Assembly: GCA_024235675.1 (NCBI GenBank)
Contig: JACKLZ010000002.1
Span: 301,001 to 365,000 of the forward strand
Reading direction: 5' to 3'
Source of the DNA: Zoogloeaceae bacterium
Lineage (GTDB): Bacteria > Pseudomonadota > Gammaproteobacteria > Burkholderiales > Rhodocyclaceae
DNA length: 64,000 nucleotides
Shown: piece after piece, positions 20,909-28,780 of the stretch
Position numbering within the stretch: position 1 is the first letter of the stretch
How the letters are laid out: every line of letters starts with the position of its first letter
Program-made: the position numbers and the translations under genes
Notes under the pieces: generated by a model
Databases searched by the model: none
Told to the model about the DNA's origin: nothing
Seen by the model: the letters and a program-made list of their open reading frames with translations, nothing else

Positions 20909-22141
20909 ATGATCGACGAAGCCTTCCACCCCGACACCATGCACTGCGTTCTCCTCGAAGGCATCCACGCGTCCGCGGTCAGCGTGTTCACCAGCCACGG
21001 CTACACGCGTGTCGAAGAACACGCCACCGCCCTCTCGGGCGACGCGCTCGACGCCGCCATTGCCAAAGCCCACTTCATCGGCATCCGCTCGCGCACCCGC
21101 ATCACCGAGGCCGTGCTCGACAAAGCCCCGCACCTGCTCGCCATCGGCTGCTTCTGCATCGGCACCAATCAGGTCGACCTCACCGCCGCCGCCCGACGTG
21201 GCGTCCCGGTCTTCAACGCCCCCTTCTCCAACACCCGCAGCGTCGCCGAACTGGTGCTGGCCGAAATCATCATGCTGCTACGCGGCATCCCCGAAAAGAA
21301 CGCCGCCCAGCATCGCGGCGGCTGGATGAAACACGCCACCGGCGCGCACGAAGCCCGCGGCAAAACCCTGGGCATCGTCGGCTACGGCCACATCGGCACG
21401 CAAATCGGCATCCTCGCCGAGCTGCTCGGCATGAACGTGCTCTACCACGACATCGAAAGTCGCCTGGCGCTGGGTAACGCCCGCGCCGTGCCCACGCTGG
21501 ACGCCCTGCTCGCCGACGCCGACGTCGTCAGCCTGCATGTGCCCGAAACCCCCGCCACCCAAAACCTCATCAACGCCAAACGCATCGCGCAGATGAAACC
21601 CGGCAGCCACCTCATCAACGCCTCGCGCGGCACCGTGGTCGACATCGACGCCCTCGCCAAAGCCCTCGACAACGGCCACCTGCGCGGCGCCGCCATCGAC
21701 GTCTTCCCGCAAGAGCCCGGCGGCAACAGCGACACCTTCACCTCGCCGCTGACCCGCTTCGACAACGTCATCCTCACCCCGCACATCGGCGGCTCCACGC
21801 TCGAAGCACAAGAAAACATCGGCACCGAAGTGGCCACCCACCTCATGCGCTACGGCCAGAACGGCTCCGTGCTCATGGCCGTCAACTTCCCCGAGCTCTC
21901 GCTCCCCGCCCAACACGGCACCACCCGCATCCTCCACATCCACCGCAACGTCCCCGGCGTCCTCGCCAAAATCAACGACATCTTCTCCGCCGCCGGCATC
22001 AACATCGCCGCCCAATACCTCATGACCGGGCCGCATCTTGGGTATGCGGCGATTGATATCGATGCGGTGCTGTCGGTCGAAGATCTCAAGCGGCTGCGGG
22101 GGGTTGAGGGGACGCTGCGGTGTCGGACGCTGGTGCGGTAA
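20909..22141 (+). CDS. serA: D-3-phosphoglycerate dehydrogenase
   Basis: A 410-residue enzyme, the same length as E. coli SerA, that oxidises 3-phosphoglycerate to 3-phosphohydroxypyruvate, first step of serine synthesis. NAD-binding GYGHIGTQIG near residue 158, catalytic histidine in LTPHIGGST near 290, and a C-terminal ACT domain (LHIHRNVPGVLAKINDIF, residues about 338-355) that usually binds serine as feedback inhibitor. ATG 20909 is chosen to give the family length; the open frame before it covers the REP-like repeat and is not coding-like. Serine feeds cysteine, the sulfur donor of the suf operon. Confidence 0.93.
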   Translation: MIDEAFHPDTMHCVLLEGIHASAVSVFTSHGYTRVEEHATALSGDALDAAIAKAHFIGIRSRTRITEAVLDKAPHLLAIGCFCIGTNQVDLTAAARRGVPVFNAPFSNTRSVAELVLAEIIMLLRGIPEKNAAQHRGGWMKHATGAHEARGKTLGIVGYGHIGTQIGILAELLGMNVLYHDIESRLALGNARAVPTLDALLADADVVSLHVPETPATQNLINAKRIAQMKPGSHLINASRGTVVDIDALAKALDNGHLRGAAIDVFPQEPGGNSDTFTSPLTRFDNVILTPHIGGSTLEAQENIGTEVATHLMRYGQNGSVLMAVNFPELSLPAQHGTTRILHIHRNVPGVLAKINDIFSAAGINIAAQYLMTGPHLGYAAIDIDAVLSVEDLKRLRGVEGTLRCRTLVR

Positions 22142-22463
22142 GCGGCTAGTCGCACTGGCTGTGGCGCCACCCGAGGGGGATGTGTACATTCCTTGTGGGT
22201 GGCGCTTGCCGTTTACGGGGCGGTCTGGCTGAATCTCTTCGGGTATTCAATTGGGACGCACAGACGCCAGACCCGGATCGTTCGGTGAACCTCACTCACG
22301 CACGACCGCGTGCTGGGCCAAAACGGCAAAAATAGTATGCAAATAGTGCCATCCGACATCACGACGGCGAAATCAACATGCAAAAAATGGATTATGACAA
22401 CCAGCCAGATTGCGCACCTGTCGTACAAGTCGTGTACACGCCGTTTTGGTATCTTCCTAAAAG
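22142..22463. other. Intergenic region after serA, no gene seen
   Basis: About 320 bp. A hairpin with arms GCGCCACCC (22164-22172) and GGGTGGCGC (22197-22205) lies just after serA and may end its transcript, though no T-run follows. Base composition falls toward the accessory island. I see no other structure. Confidence 0.5.
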
Positions 22464-22475
22464 TTGGGCATTACC

Positions 22476-23117
22476 ATGAACACACATCCGATTACGTGCC
22501 CATATTGCGGTTTCAAATTCGATGCTATGCCGCGGCGCAGACGCAAGTGCCCTGGATGCGATTGCGTAGTTTGTCCGAAATCCACACCGGAGAACCGTGA
22601 CAAGCGGCTAATGACAGAAACCGAGGCTAAAGAGGCTGAAATTTTATGGGGGCGCGATCAACAAAGACAGCAAGCGGTCTCGACATTAAGTGCATTTGGG
22701 CTTACGGAGCAAGCTATCGACAATCAGTTGAAAGCAGGAGCGAAGACTGATGCAGAGGCGCTAAAATCTATTCTCCTTTCCGTAGCCGATTCAGGTGCCA
22801 GCTCACATGACCGAAAGATGGCGCATTTCCAACTCGCTATCGAAGCGGAACGCAACGGTCTTCCGTTTCTAGAGCACTTAGCATGCGCAGCGAGGTACGA
22901 ACTACTTCGGCACCAGGAGCAGGGTGTACAAAAGGTGAAAATTCTTGCTGCGGGTGAGGCCAATTCGTGCCCGTCTTGCCAATCGCAAAACGGCCGAGTT
23001 TTTACGATCACAAATGCACTACATCAAATGCCGATACCTTGCGCGGGTTGTACGCGAACACTTTGCGGAGATGTACCAGGGTTCTGCAGATGCGGCTACG
23101 TTGCAGCGTTCGACTAA
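22476..23117 (+). CDS. Hypothetical protein with two zinc-ribbon-like cysteine clusters
   Basis: A 213-residue protein I do not recognise by name. The N-terminus has CPYCGF (residues 8-13) and CPGC/CVVCP around 26-33, a treble-clef or zinc-ribbon look; the middle is helical and charged; the C-terminus has CPSCQSQNGRVF, IPCAGC and CRCGYV. The CPSC...GRVF...C...CRC pattern resembles the C-terminal part of some phage Mu gpF-like and other uncharacterised proteins. AT content is higher than in the flanking suf and chr regions, so horizontal acquisition is possible. ATG 22476 is preferred to TTG 22464 because the zinc motif starts right after it. Confidence 0.6.
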   Translation: MNTHPITCPYCGFKFDAMPRRRRKCPGCDCVVCPKSTPENRDKRLMTETEAKEAEILWGRDQQRQQAVSTLSAFGLTEQAIDNQLKAGAKTDAEALKSILLSVADSGASSHDRKMAHFQLAIEAERNGLPFLEHLACAARYELLRHQEQGVQKVKILAAGEANSCPSCQSQNGRVFTITNALHQMPIPCAGCTRTLCGDVPGFCRCGYVAAFD

Positions 23118-23156
23118 ATGCGGCCCAACCAATCGCTCCATCCGACCGTCAATTAA

Positions 23157-23336
23157 GACGATTACGCGGCGCATGTGGATTACGTTCATATCAATCCGCT
23201 CAAACACGGACGGGTCGACGCGATAGGCAATTGGCCGCACTCATCATTTCATCGCTGTGTCGCTCGGGGTGTCTATCCGGCCGATTGGGGTGGAGCCGAC
23301 ACTATTGTTGTTGAGCATGGCGAAAGGCGTGCTTGA
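23157..23336 (+). pseudogene. C-terminal remnant of a REP-associated tyrosine transposase (RAYT)
   Basis: One frame, opening after TAA 23154-23156 and ending at TGA 23334-23336, gives 59 residues including YAAHVDYVHINPLKHGRV and, after a short gap, SSFHR and GVYPADWGG. These are the conserved C-terminal blocks of RAYT / IS200-like Y1 transposases. The catalytic HUH and tyrosine regions are missing and there is no start, so it is a decayed end fragment. A REP-like hairpin follows 12 bases later, as expected for a RAYT locus. Confidence 0.75.
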
Positions 23337-23348
23337 TTGCGGGCTTGT

Positions 23349-23384
23349 GGAATGGCGGAAGGCGCTTCGCTTTTCCGCCCTACG
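23349..23384. repeat. REP-like hairpin, copy 1
   Basis: A 36-base element with arms GGCGGAA and TTCCGCC around GGCGCTTCGCTT. It recurs at 24671-24706 with one mismatch. It is next to the transposase remnant, supporting a RAYT/REP origin. Confidence 0.75.
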
Positions 23385-23494
23385 CAAACCAGCCGATGAC
23401 TGCTGCTTCAATAATGTGCGCCGCACCAATAGAATGGGCGCACGAGTTCGTCCGACGGCCTTGCTGGCGGGCCGCATCTCTGGATTGGCTGCGC

Positions 23495-23827
23495 ATGAGA
23501 CATATTCGAGAGTCTGACTGGAAAGTACTACGCCGTTTGCATCCGATTGCGCTGGAGCGTTTCTGTGAGCGAACGCTAGATGAATGCGTTCAGGCGGCAA
23601 CATGTGACGGCCAATCGGCACACGAACGCTATGGCGCGCTATACCGCCTGATTAAGACGCGCGACAAAACACTGGCTGCGGCCTTTAATGATTTGCGCCG
23701 CTCCACCGCGACCATGACCCTGATTGCCCTGGCCAGCCTGGATCTGCTGACGACGTCGGAGCTTGATGAATTAACCGACGACACCCGGGCAGCTGGTCGC
23801 CGGGCGCTTGAACCGCTGGACACCTGA
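23495..23827 (+). CDS. Conserved hypothetical protein
   Basis: A 110-residue, mostly helical cytosolic protein beginning MRHIRESDWKVLRRLHP and containing HERYGALYRLIKTRDK and AFNDLRRSTATM. I recall similar short proteins of unknown function, often next to a DUF3024 gene as here (start 88 bp downstream). The frame is open upstream to 23333 but that part runs through the REP hairpin, so ATG 23495 is chosen. No catalytic motif is visible. Confidence 0.65.
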   Translation: MRHIRESDWKVLRRLHPIALERFCERTLDECVQAATCDGQSAHERYGALYRLIKTRDKTLAAAFNDLRRSTATMTLIALASLDLLTTSELDELTDDTRAAGRRALEPLDT

Positions 23828-23914
23828 CGAACGCAACGACGACGGCCCGACAATGGCGTTTTTTCGTGCCCCGTTTGTCACCGGAGGCTTTATGCATGAA
23901 TTGGGAGGACTGCA

Positions 23915-24265
23915 GTGGCATTGAGCGAACTGGAAATCGCACGGGTACACAAGATTGTCGGGGCCTATGTAACGGCTCGACGGCCGCCGCCGCATGTTCG
24001 CCCCGAACTGGATCTTGCGTACCGGGTGACGGGACAAAGTTTTGTGCTATTTGAGGTACGCCCGGTGTGGCGCGGGGCGCCCGGCGAGATGACCGAGCAG
24101 CCCATCGTGAAGGCGACCTATGTGAAGACGGTCGAAGCCTGGCGGGTGTACTGGATGCGGGCCGACCTCAAATGGCACGGCTACGACCCGTATCCGACGG
24201 TCCGCACAATCGACGAGGTGCTGTCGATCGTGGACGCCGACGAATACGGCTGCTTCCGCGGTTGA
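23915..24265 (+). CDS. DUF3024 domain protein
   Basis: A 116-residue protein matching DUF3024: LSELEIARVHKIVGAYV, then RRPPPHVRPELDLAYRV, GQSFVLFEVRP, and the C-terminal YDPYPTVRTIDEVLSIVDADEYGCF. Function unknown. GTG 23915 has GGGAGGA upstream. It forms a pair with the preceding hypothetical gene, and a 253-bp dispersed repeat begins 22 bp after its stop. Confidence 0.75.
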   Translation: MALSELEIARVHKIVGAYVTARRPPPHVRPELDLAYRVTGQSFVLFEVRPVWRGAPGEMTEQPIVKATYVKTVEAWRVYWMRADLKWHGYDPYPTVRTIDEVLSIVDADEYGCFRG

Positions 24266-24286
24266 CTCAAGGGTCGGGCATCGGGC

Positions 24287-24539
24287 TCAGGTATTGAACT
24301 ACGACATTCTGATCTGCACGATGAATCCATCTGATCCCTCGTTCGAATACAGAAATATTGAATTTCAAGAGCCGATCCCGGTGCTCTTTAAACGCGCTTG
24401 AGCAGGAAAATGGTTGCGAGCGATCCGGTCACGTTTGATGAAAGCGGACAGATCTGCTGTCACCGCCTTCAAAAAAGATCATTTTTCTGCATCCTTTTGC
24501 GTGTGTGTTCGTCTCCATAAATGAGGAGTCCCAACCGAT
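24287..24539. repeat. 253-bp dispersed repeat, copy 1
   Basis: Nearly identical, without gaps, to 31174-31426 (offset 6887). I count 5 mismatches over 253 bases: at one site in the first fifth, three clustered in the last third, and one near the right end. There are no terminal inverted repeats and no open frame of note. This copy is not followed by a gene; its right edge abuts other repeat fragments. Most of the 459-bp gap between the DUF3024 gene and the YcaQ-like gene is this element plus those fragments. Confidence 0.88.
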
Positions 24540-24551
24540 CAGGCGCCGGGG

Positions 24552-24579
24552 TCAGGTCTTGAAATACGACATTCCTGAT
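24552..24579. repeat. Partial third copy of the left end of the 253-bp repeat
   Basis: TCAGGTCTTGAAATACGACA followed by TTCCTGAT resembles the first 27 bases of the 253-bp repeat (TCAGGTATTGAACTACGACA, then TTCTGAT) with two substitutions and one inserted base. Downstream, at about 24613-24633, lies GGGGGACAGACCACGGTTT, another motif I associate with RAYT/REP-rich intergenic DNA. Confidence 0.55.
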
Positions 24580-24670
24580 TGCCAGATGGACCAATCTGAA
24601 CGGCAAAGAAAAATGGGGGACAGACCACGGTTTATGGGCGTAAACCCTTGGTCTGCCGCCTATTTCCTCT

Positions 24671-24706
24671 GGAATGGCGGAAGGCGCTTCGCTTTTGCGC
24701 CCTACG
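24671..24706. repeat. REP-like hairpin, copy 2
   Basis: A 35-of-36 match to 23349-23384; the single change breaks one base pair of the stem. It lies 18 bp before the end of the YcaQ-like gene. Confidence 0.72.
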
Positions 24707-24724
24707 TAAACTCGCCCCCTTCCC

Positions 24725-25924
24725 TCACACCCGGCAGGACGTGAGCGCCAGCTCCAGCGCGGGGCTCAAGCGGGATGGGGTGCACCGATGCAGACGGACG
24801 GTGCGGCAGCCGTTGAACACCATGAATTCGGACAGCGCTTCGGACAGTGCCGCGGTGAATTCGTCGGCCTTCGACAATCGGGGTTCAAGCACCAGATGAT
24901 GGATGTGGAGCACCGCGGCGCGGCGCTCGGCCTTGCAGTCCATGCGCGCGACCAACGCCCCACCCCACAGGATGGGAAGCGAGAAATAGCCGTGCTGGCG
25001 CTTTGCCGCCGGCACGTAGCACTCCAGCAGGTAGTCAAAATCGAACAGCGCCTGCATGCGCTTGCGCTGGATGAGCAGGTTGTCGAAGGGTGAGAGGATG
25101 CTGAGCCGGTTCCGGCGCAAGGGCTTGTTCAGCAGGGCCAGCGACGCCGGCAAGGCGTAATAGGTGTGTTTGCCGACACGTACCGGCACCACCTCACCGC
25201 TCGACACCATGTCTTTCAATGCCGCGGTCACATGCGGTTTGATGTTTTTCTGCAGATAGCAGATCTCCGCAGCCTGCCCCACGCCGTTGGCATGCAGATA
25301 GCGCGTAATCATGAAGCGGGCGTGCTCTTCGGGTGTGGGCAAGCGGGTGTCGATGCCTGCGGGCAGCACGCGCTCGGTCAGGTCATACACCTTCTGAAAG
25401 CTGACCCGCCGCGGAAGCATCAGCTCGCCCATCATGAACAGGTATTCGAGTGCACGCTTCGCCGGCTTGGTCTGCCACTCGCCGAGCTTGCGGCCGCTGT
25501 GCTCAAAGTCCTTCGCCATCAGCGGCCCTTCATCGGTGATTCGCTTCAGCACCGCTTGCATCAGCGGCGCGTCGGGCGCGTACCAGTGCCGTTGGGCGCC
25601 GCTGGCGATGGCGTGCTTGCGCGGCAGGCTGAACCGATAGTCGCGCATCGGCAGGTAGGCGGCGGCATGCGACCAGTATTCGAAGACCTGTTTGTCGGCC
25701 ACCAACTGGTCGAGATGCGCTGCGCCATAGCGGGGGTTGCGATTCCACAGCGTGTGATGATGCGCCCGCTGGACGGCCGAAATGGTGTCGATCTGGACAT
25801 AGCCGAGATGCTCAATGGCCGCCAAGGTCGCGGCCACAGGCGAACCGACCGGCTTGCCGGGCGGCAGCCGCTGGGACAGCAGCACCAGCTTCTGGGCGTG
25901 TTCAAGTGAGAGCGATTCGGTCAT
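24725..25924 (-). CDS. YcaQ-like winged-helix DNA-binding protein
   Basis: A 399-residue protein of the HTH_42/YcaQ family, usual length about 390-410. Typical segments: HLGYVQIDTISAVQRAHHHT near residues 36-55, the HAAAYLPM motif near 91, and SILSPFDNLLIQRKRM with LFDFDYLLECYVP near 275-310. E. coli YcaQ is a DNA glycosylase that opens interstrand crosslinks; relatives include self-resistance proteins for DNA-alkylating toxins. Start ATG 25924 is chosen by homology. It follows the rhodanese gene by 38 bp, so it may be the last gene of the chromate operon and could repair DNA damage from chromium. Confidence 0.82.
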   Translation of the reverse strand: MTESLSLEHAQKLVLLSQRLPPGKPVGSPVAATLAAIEHLGYVQIDTISAVQRAHHHTLWNRNPRYGAAHLDQLVADKQVFEYWSHAAAYLPMRDYRFSLPRKHAIASGAQRHWYAPDAPLMQAVLKRITDEGPLMAKDFEHSGRKLGEWQTKPAKRALEYLFMMGELMLPRRVSFQKVYDLTERVLPAGIDTRLPTPEEHARFMITRYLHANGVGQAAEICYLQKNIKPHVTAALKDMVSSGEVVPVRVGKHTYYALPASLALLNKPLRRNRLSILSPFDNLLIQRKRMQALFDFDYLLECYVPAAKRQHGYFSLPILWGGALVARMDCKAERRAAVLHIHHLVLEPRLSKADEFTAALSEALSEFMVFNGCRTVRLHRCTPSRLSPALELALTSCRV

Positions 25925-25962
25925 GGCGTGCTTGAGGCGTCCCCTGTTGCGCTCGCAACACC

Positions 25963-26289
25963 TTACCCCGCCAGCGCGCCCACTGCCTCCCCCGAAGCTT
26001 TCCACGCGGCGATGCCACCGGCCAGATAGCGCGCGTCGACACCCATCGCGCACAGCGCCGCCGCCAGCCCCTGACTGACTTCATGCCCGTGAACGCAATA
26101 GAGCACGGTGAGGCGATCCGCTGCGACGTCATCTTTCCAGTCCAGCCACTGCGCCGGGTCGTGCCATTGAGCGCCGGCAATCTCGGTGCCGTCGCTTTGG
26201 CGAGCCGCGTGGCGGCGGACGTCGATGAGGGTGTGGGCCAGGCCGCCGCGTTGCCACAGGGCGAGTTCGGCTAGGGTGATGTGGCTCAT
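25963..26289 (-). CDS. Rhodanese-like domain protein
   Basis: A 108-residue single-domain rhodanese. The LIDVRRHAARQS block is near residues 21-32 and the active loop is CVHGHEVSQG with catalytic cysteine near residue 65. It lies 9 bp downstream of chrA; a rhodanese-type protein (ChrE) accompanies chrB and chrA in some chromate-resistance operons, where it is thought to act on chromium-glutathione adducts. That role is inferred here. Confidence 0.85.
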   Translation of the reverse strand: MSHITLAELALWQRGGLAHTLIDVRRHAARQSDGTEIAGAQWHDPAQWLDWKDDVAADRLTVLYCVHGHEVSQGLAAALCAMGVDARYLAGGIAAWKASGEAVGALAG

Positions 26290-26298
26290 GGTGGTCTC

Positions 26299-27657
26299 CT
26301 ATCGAACGAATGAGAGCGCAAGGCCGATCACGGCGCAGGCGCCGATGACGGGAATCACGCCGACTCTGAAGCGCAGCAATGCGACGGCTGCGCCAACCGC
26401 GATGAGTGCGGCAATGCTGTCGAAGCGGCCACTGAGCCCCTCGGGCCACAGCACGTGGTAGCCAAAGAACAGCGCGAGATTGAGCACCACGCCCACGACT
26501 GCGGCGGTGATGGCGGTGAGCGGCGCGGTGAGGCGGATCTCACCATGCGTGGATTCGACCAGCGGCCCACCGGCAAGGATGAACAGAAAGGATGGCAAGA
26601 AGGTGAACCAGGTCACCAGACACGCGGCGACCGCGCCAGCCAGAAAGAGCGAGTCCGGCCCGTAGAAGGCTTTGACGTAGCCGCCGATAAAGCCCGCGAA
26701 GGCGACCACCATGATCAGCGGGCCGGGGGTGGTTTCGCCCAGCGCGAGGCCGTCGATCATTTGCGTGGGGGTGAGCCAGCCGTAGTGGCCCACCGCGCCT
26801 TGATACACATAGGGCAGCACGGCGTAGGCGCCGCCGAAGGTGAGCAGCGCGGCTTTGGTGAAGAACCAGGCCATCTGCGTGAGGGTGTGGTCCCAACCGA
26901 GGCCGGCGGTGAGCAGGCCCATGGGCACGATCCACAACACGGCACCCACGGCGAACACGCCGACGAGGCGCGGCCACGCAAAGCGCGCATGGGCGGGCGG
27001 CGGGGTGTCGTCGTCGATGAGCGCGCGGCCATAGCCGGCGCCGGTTTTGCCGTGGCCACCGCCTGCGCTGAAGTACTTGGGCGCGACGCGACCACCGATG
27101 TACCCGATTGCCGCCGCGCCGAGCACGATGGCAGGAAACGGCACATTGAGCGCAAAGATGGCCACAAACGAGGCGCCAGCGATGGCCCACAGCACATTGT
27201 TTTTGAGCGCGCGTGAGCCAATGCGGTGCGCCGCCTGCAGCACGATGGCCGTCACCGCCGGCTTGATGCCATAAAACAAGCCCGCCACCAGCGGCACATC
27301 GCCAAAGGCGATATACACCCACGACAACACGATGAGAATCAGCAGCGAGGGCAGCACAAACAGCGCGCCGGCCACCACGCCGCCCCAGCTGCGATGCATG
27401 AGCCAGCCAATATAGGTGGCGAGCTGTTGCGCCTCGGGGCCGGGCAGCACCATGCAGTAATTGAGCGCATGCAAAAAGCGCCGTTCGGAGAGCCAGCGAC
27501 GGCGCTCGACCAGCTCTTGGTGCATGATCGCGATCTGCCCGGCCGGCCCGCCAAAGCTGATGAAACCAAGCTTAAGCCAGAACAGCAGCGCCTCGCGAAA
27601 GCTGACCGACGCGGGCGGCGCGTCGTCGGCATCGACAGTGCGCGGGGTCGGGTTCAT
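26299..27657 (-). CDS. chrA: Chromate transporter ChrA
   Basis: A 452-residue inner-membrane protein of the CHR family, long (two-domain) form. Each half has the family signature: FGGPAGQIAIMHQE near residues 36-49 in the first half and FGGAYAVLPYV near 275 in the second. It exports chromate from the cytoplasm. It overlaps chrB by 4 bases (ATGA), so the two are co-translated. Confidence 0.93.
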   Translation of the reverse strand: MNPTPRTVDADDAPPASVSFREALLFWLKLGFISFGGPAGQIAIMHQELVERRRWLSERRFLHALNYCMVLPGPEAQQLATYIGWLMHRSWGGVVAGALFVLPSLLILIVLSWVYIAFGDVPLVAGLFYGIKPAVTAIVLQAAHRIGSRALKNNVLWAIAGASFVAIFALNVPFPAIVLGAAAIGYIGGRVAPKYFSAGGGHGKTGAGYGRALIDDDTPPPAHARFAWPRLVGVFAVGAVLWIVPMGLLTAGLGWDHTLTQMAWFFTKAALLTFGGAYAVLPYVYQGAVGHYGWLTPTQMIDGLALGETTPGPLIMVVAFAGFIGGYVKAFYGPDSLFLAGAVAACLVTWFTFLPSFLFILAGGPLVESTHGEIRLTAPLTAITAAVVGVVLNLALFFGYHVLWPEGLSGRFDSIAALIAVGAAVALLRFRVGVIPVIGACAVIGLALSFVR

Positions 27658-28595
27658 GCCGGTTTTGCGCCGCTGTCAAAGCTGGTGAGCAAGGCGTCGA
27701 ACACGCCACCGGCCACGGCGAGCAGTGCGTCGTCGTCGGCGATGGCATCGCGCAGCCCCGCCAGCACGCTCTCTACCCCCGCCGCTTCGGGCGGTTGCAC
27801 GCCGCCGACGTCGAGGTAGTGCACCAGCGCGGCGACGCGCGCCAGCGCAGGCTGAGTGAGGCCAAAACTGGCCATCAAGACCTCAACGCTGACCCGGCCA
27901 CCGATATGGCTGAAGCGCGCGCCGTCGAAGTCGAAGCCGAGCGCAACGGCCGGGCAGTCGGCCGGCGTGGCCAGCCACACGAAGCGCGCGGCTGGGTCGA
28001 TGAAGCGGCGGATCAGCCACGCACAGGCGAGGCGGTCGACCCACGGCCGCTGTCGGGTGGCCCAGACGCGGCCCTGAAAATCAGCCGTATTCAGCGCCTC
28101 GACCTGCCCCGCCACGGCATGCGGCTCGTCAGGCGCCAGCACGCGGGCGGTGTCTTGCTCCAGCGCCAGCAAGGCAGCATCCACCTGGCGCTGCGCTTCA
28201 CCGGGGTAGAAGTCGATGGCCGCCAGTTGCGCAAAGTTTTTGCGCAGCTTGCGCGCCTGCTTGATCGCAGCGGCCACCGTGTCGGCCGTCAAGCCCTCAC
28301 GCGCCGCCGCAACCTCGGCCAGCAGCGCGGCGTAGTCGTCGCGCCGATCAAACAGCGCCGAAAAATCGCTGCCATCGGTGGCACCGACGCTCAGCACATG
28401 CGCGCTGCCGCCGCCCTCGCGCACATCGGCGGCAATGGCGGCAAGCGTCTCGATGCAGGCTTCGCGCTCGGGCATGAGGTAGACCCCGTCGCGCAACACG
28501 GCCGCACCCGAGTGCTTGAGCGCGCGCCAGGCACGCATGCGCACCGTGGCGTTTTCGGTGGGCAGGCTCAGAATGAGGGCAATCCATTGATTCAT
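27654..28595 (-). CDS. chrB: Chromate resistance protein ChrB
   Basis: A 313-residue protein. The N-terminal ~150 residues (LPTENATVRMRAWRALK, VYLMP) and the C-terminal domain with RQRPWVDRLACAWLIRRFID and FSHIGGRVSVEVL are typical of ChrB. In Ochrobactrum tritici ChrB is a chromate-responsive regulator of the operon. A near-perfect palindrome lies 8 bases upstream of its start, consistent with autoregulation. No clear Shine-Dalgarno precedes ATG 28595. Confidence 0.92.
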   Translation of the reverse strand: MNQWIALILSLPTENATVRMRAWRALKHSGAAVLRDGVYLMPEREACIETLAAIAADVREGGGSAHVLSVGATDGSDFSALFDRRDDYAALLAEVAAAREGLTADTVAAAIKQARKLRKNFAQLAAIDFYPGEAQRQVDAALLALEQDTARVLAPDEPHAVAGQVEALNTADFQGRVWATRQRPWVDRLACAWLIRRFIDPAARFVWLATPADCPAVALGFDFDGARFSHIGGRVSVEVLMASFGLTQPALARVAALVHYLDVGGVQPPEAAGVESVLAGLRDAIADDDALLAVAGGVFDALLTSFDSGAKPA

Positions 28596-28602
28596 GAAGC
28601 GT

Positions 28603-28622
28603 ACGCTACATCTATGTAGCGT
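28603..28622. promoter_or_regulatory. Palindromic operator candidate upstream of chrB
   Basis: ACGCTACAT, two central bases CT, ATGTAGCGT: a perfect 9-bp dyad. It is 8 bases from the chrB start codon, in the 185-bp divergent region before the cupin gene. A dimeric regulator, probably ChrB itself, is the likely binder. Confidence 0.65.
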
Positions 28623-28780
28623 TTACTGCAACAATCATTCAATGTGCTGAAAAAGATGATCCGCCCAGCGAAACACTGAGTTCCACCTACGATAAGAGGG
28701 CTGGCTGACGGCTGCACGCATCGGCACGACGACGAAGCTTGTTGCCCAAAACCATCTCATTGAACGAGGAGCGACAAGAC

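Noticed and set aside
24330..24345. GTTCGAATAC in the 253-bp repeat as a tRNA T-loop (tRNA remnant or att site)
   Set aside because: The flanking five bases do not pair to form a T-stem, and no acceptor or anticodon arm is present nearby.
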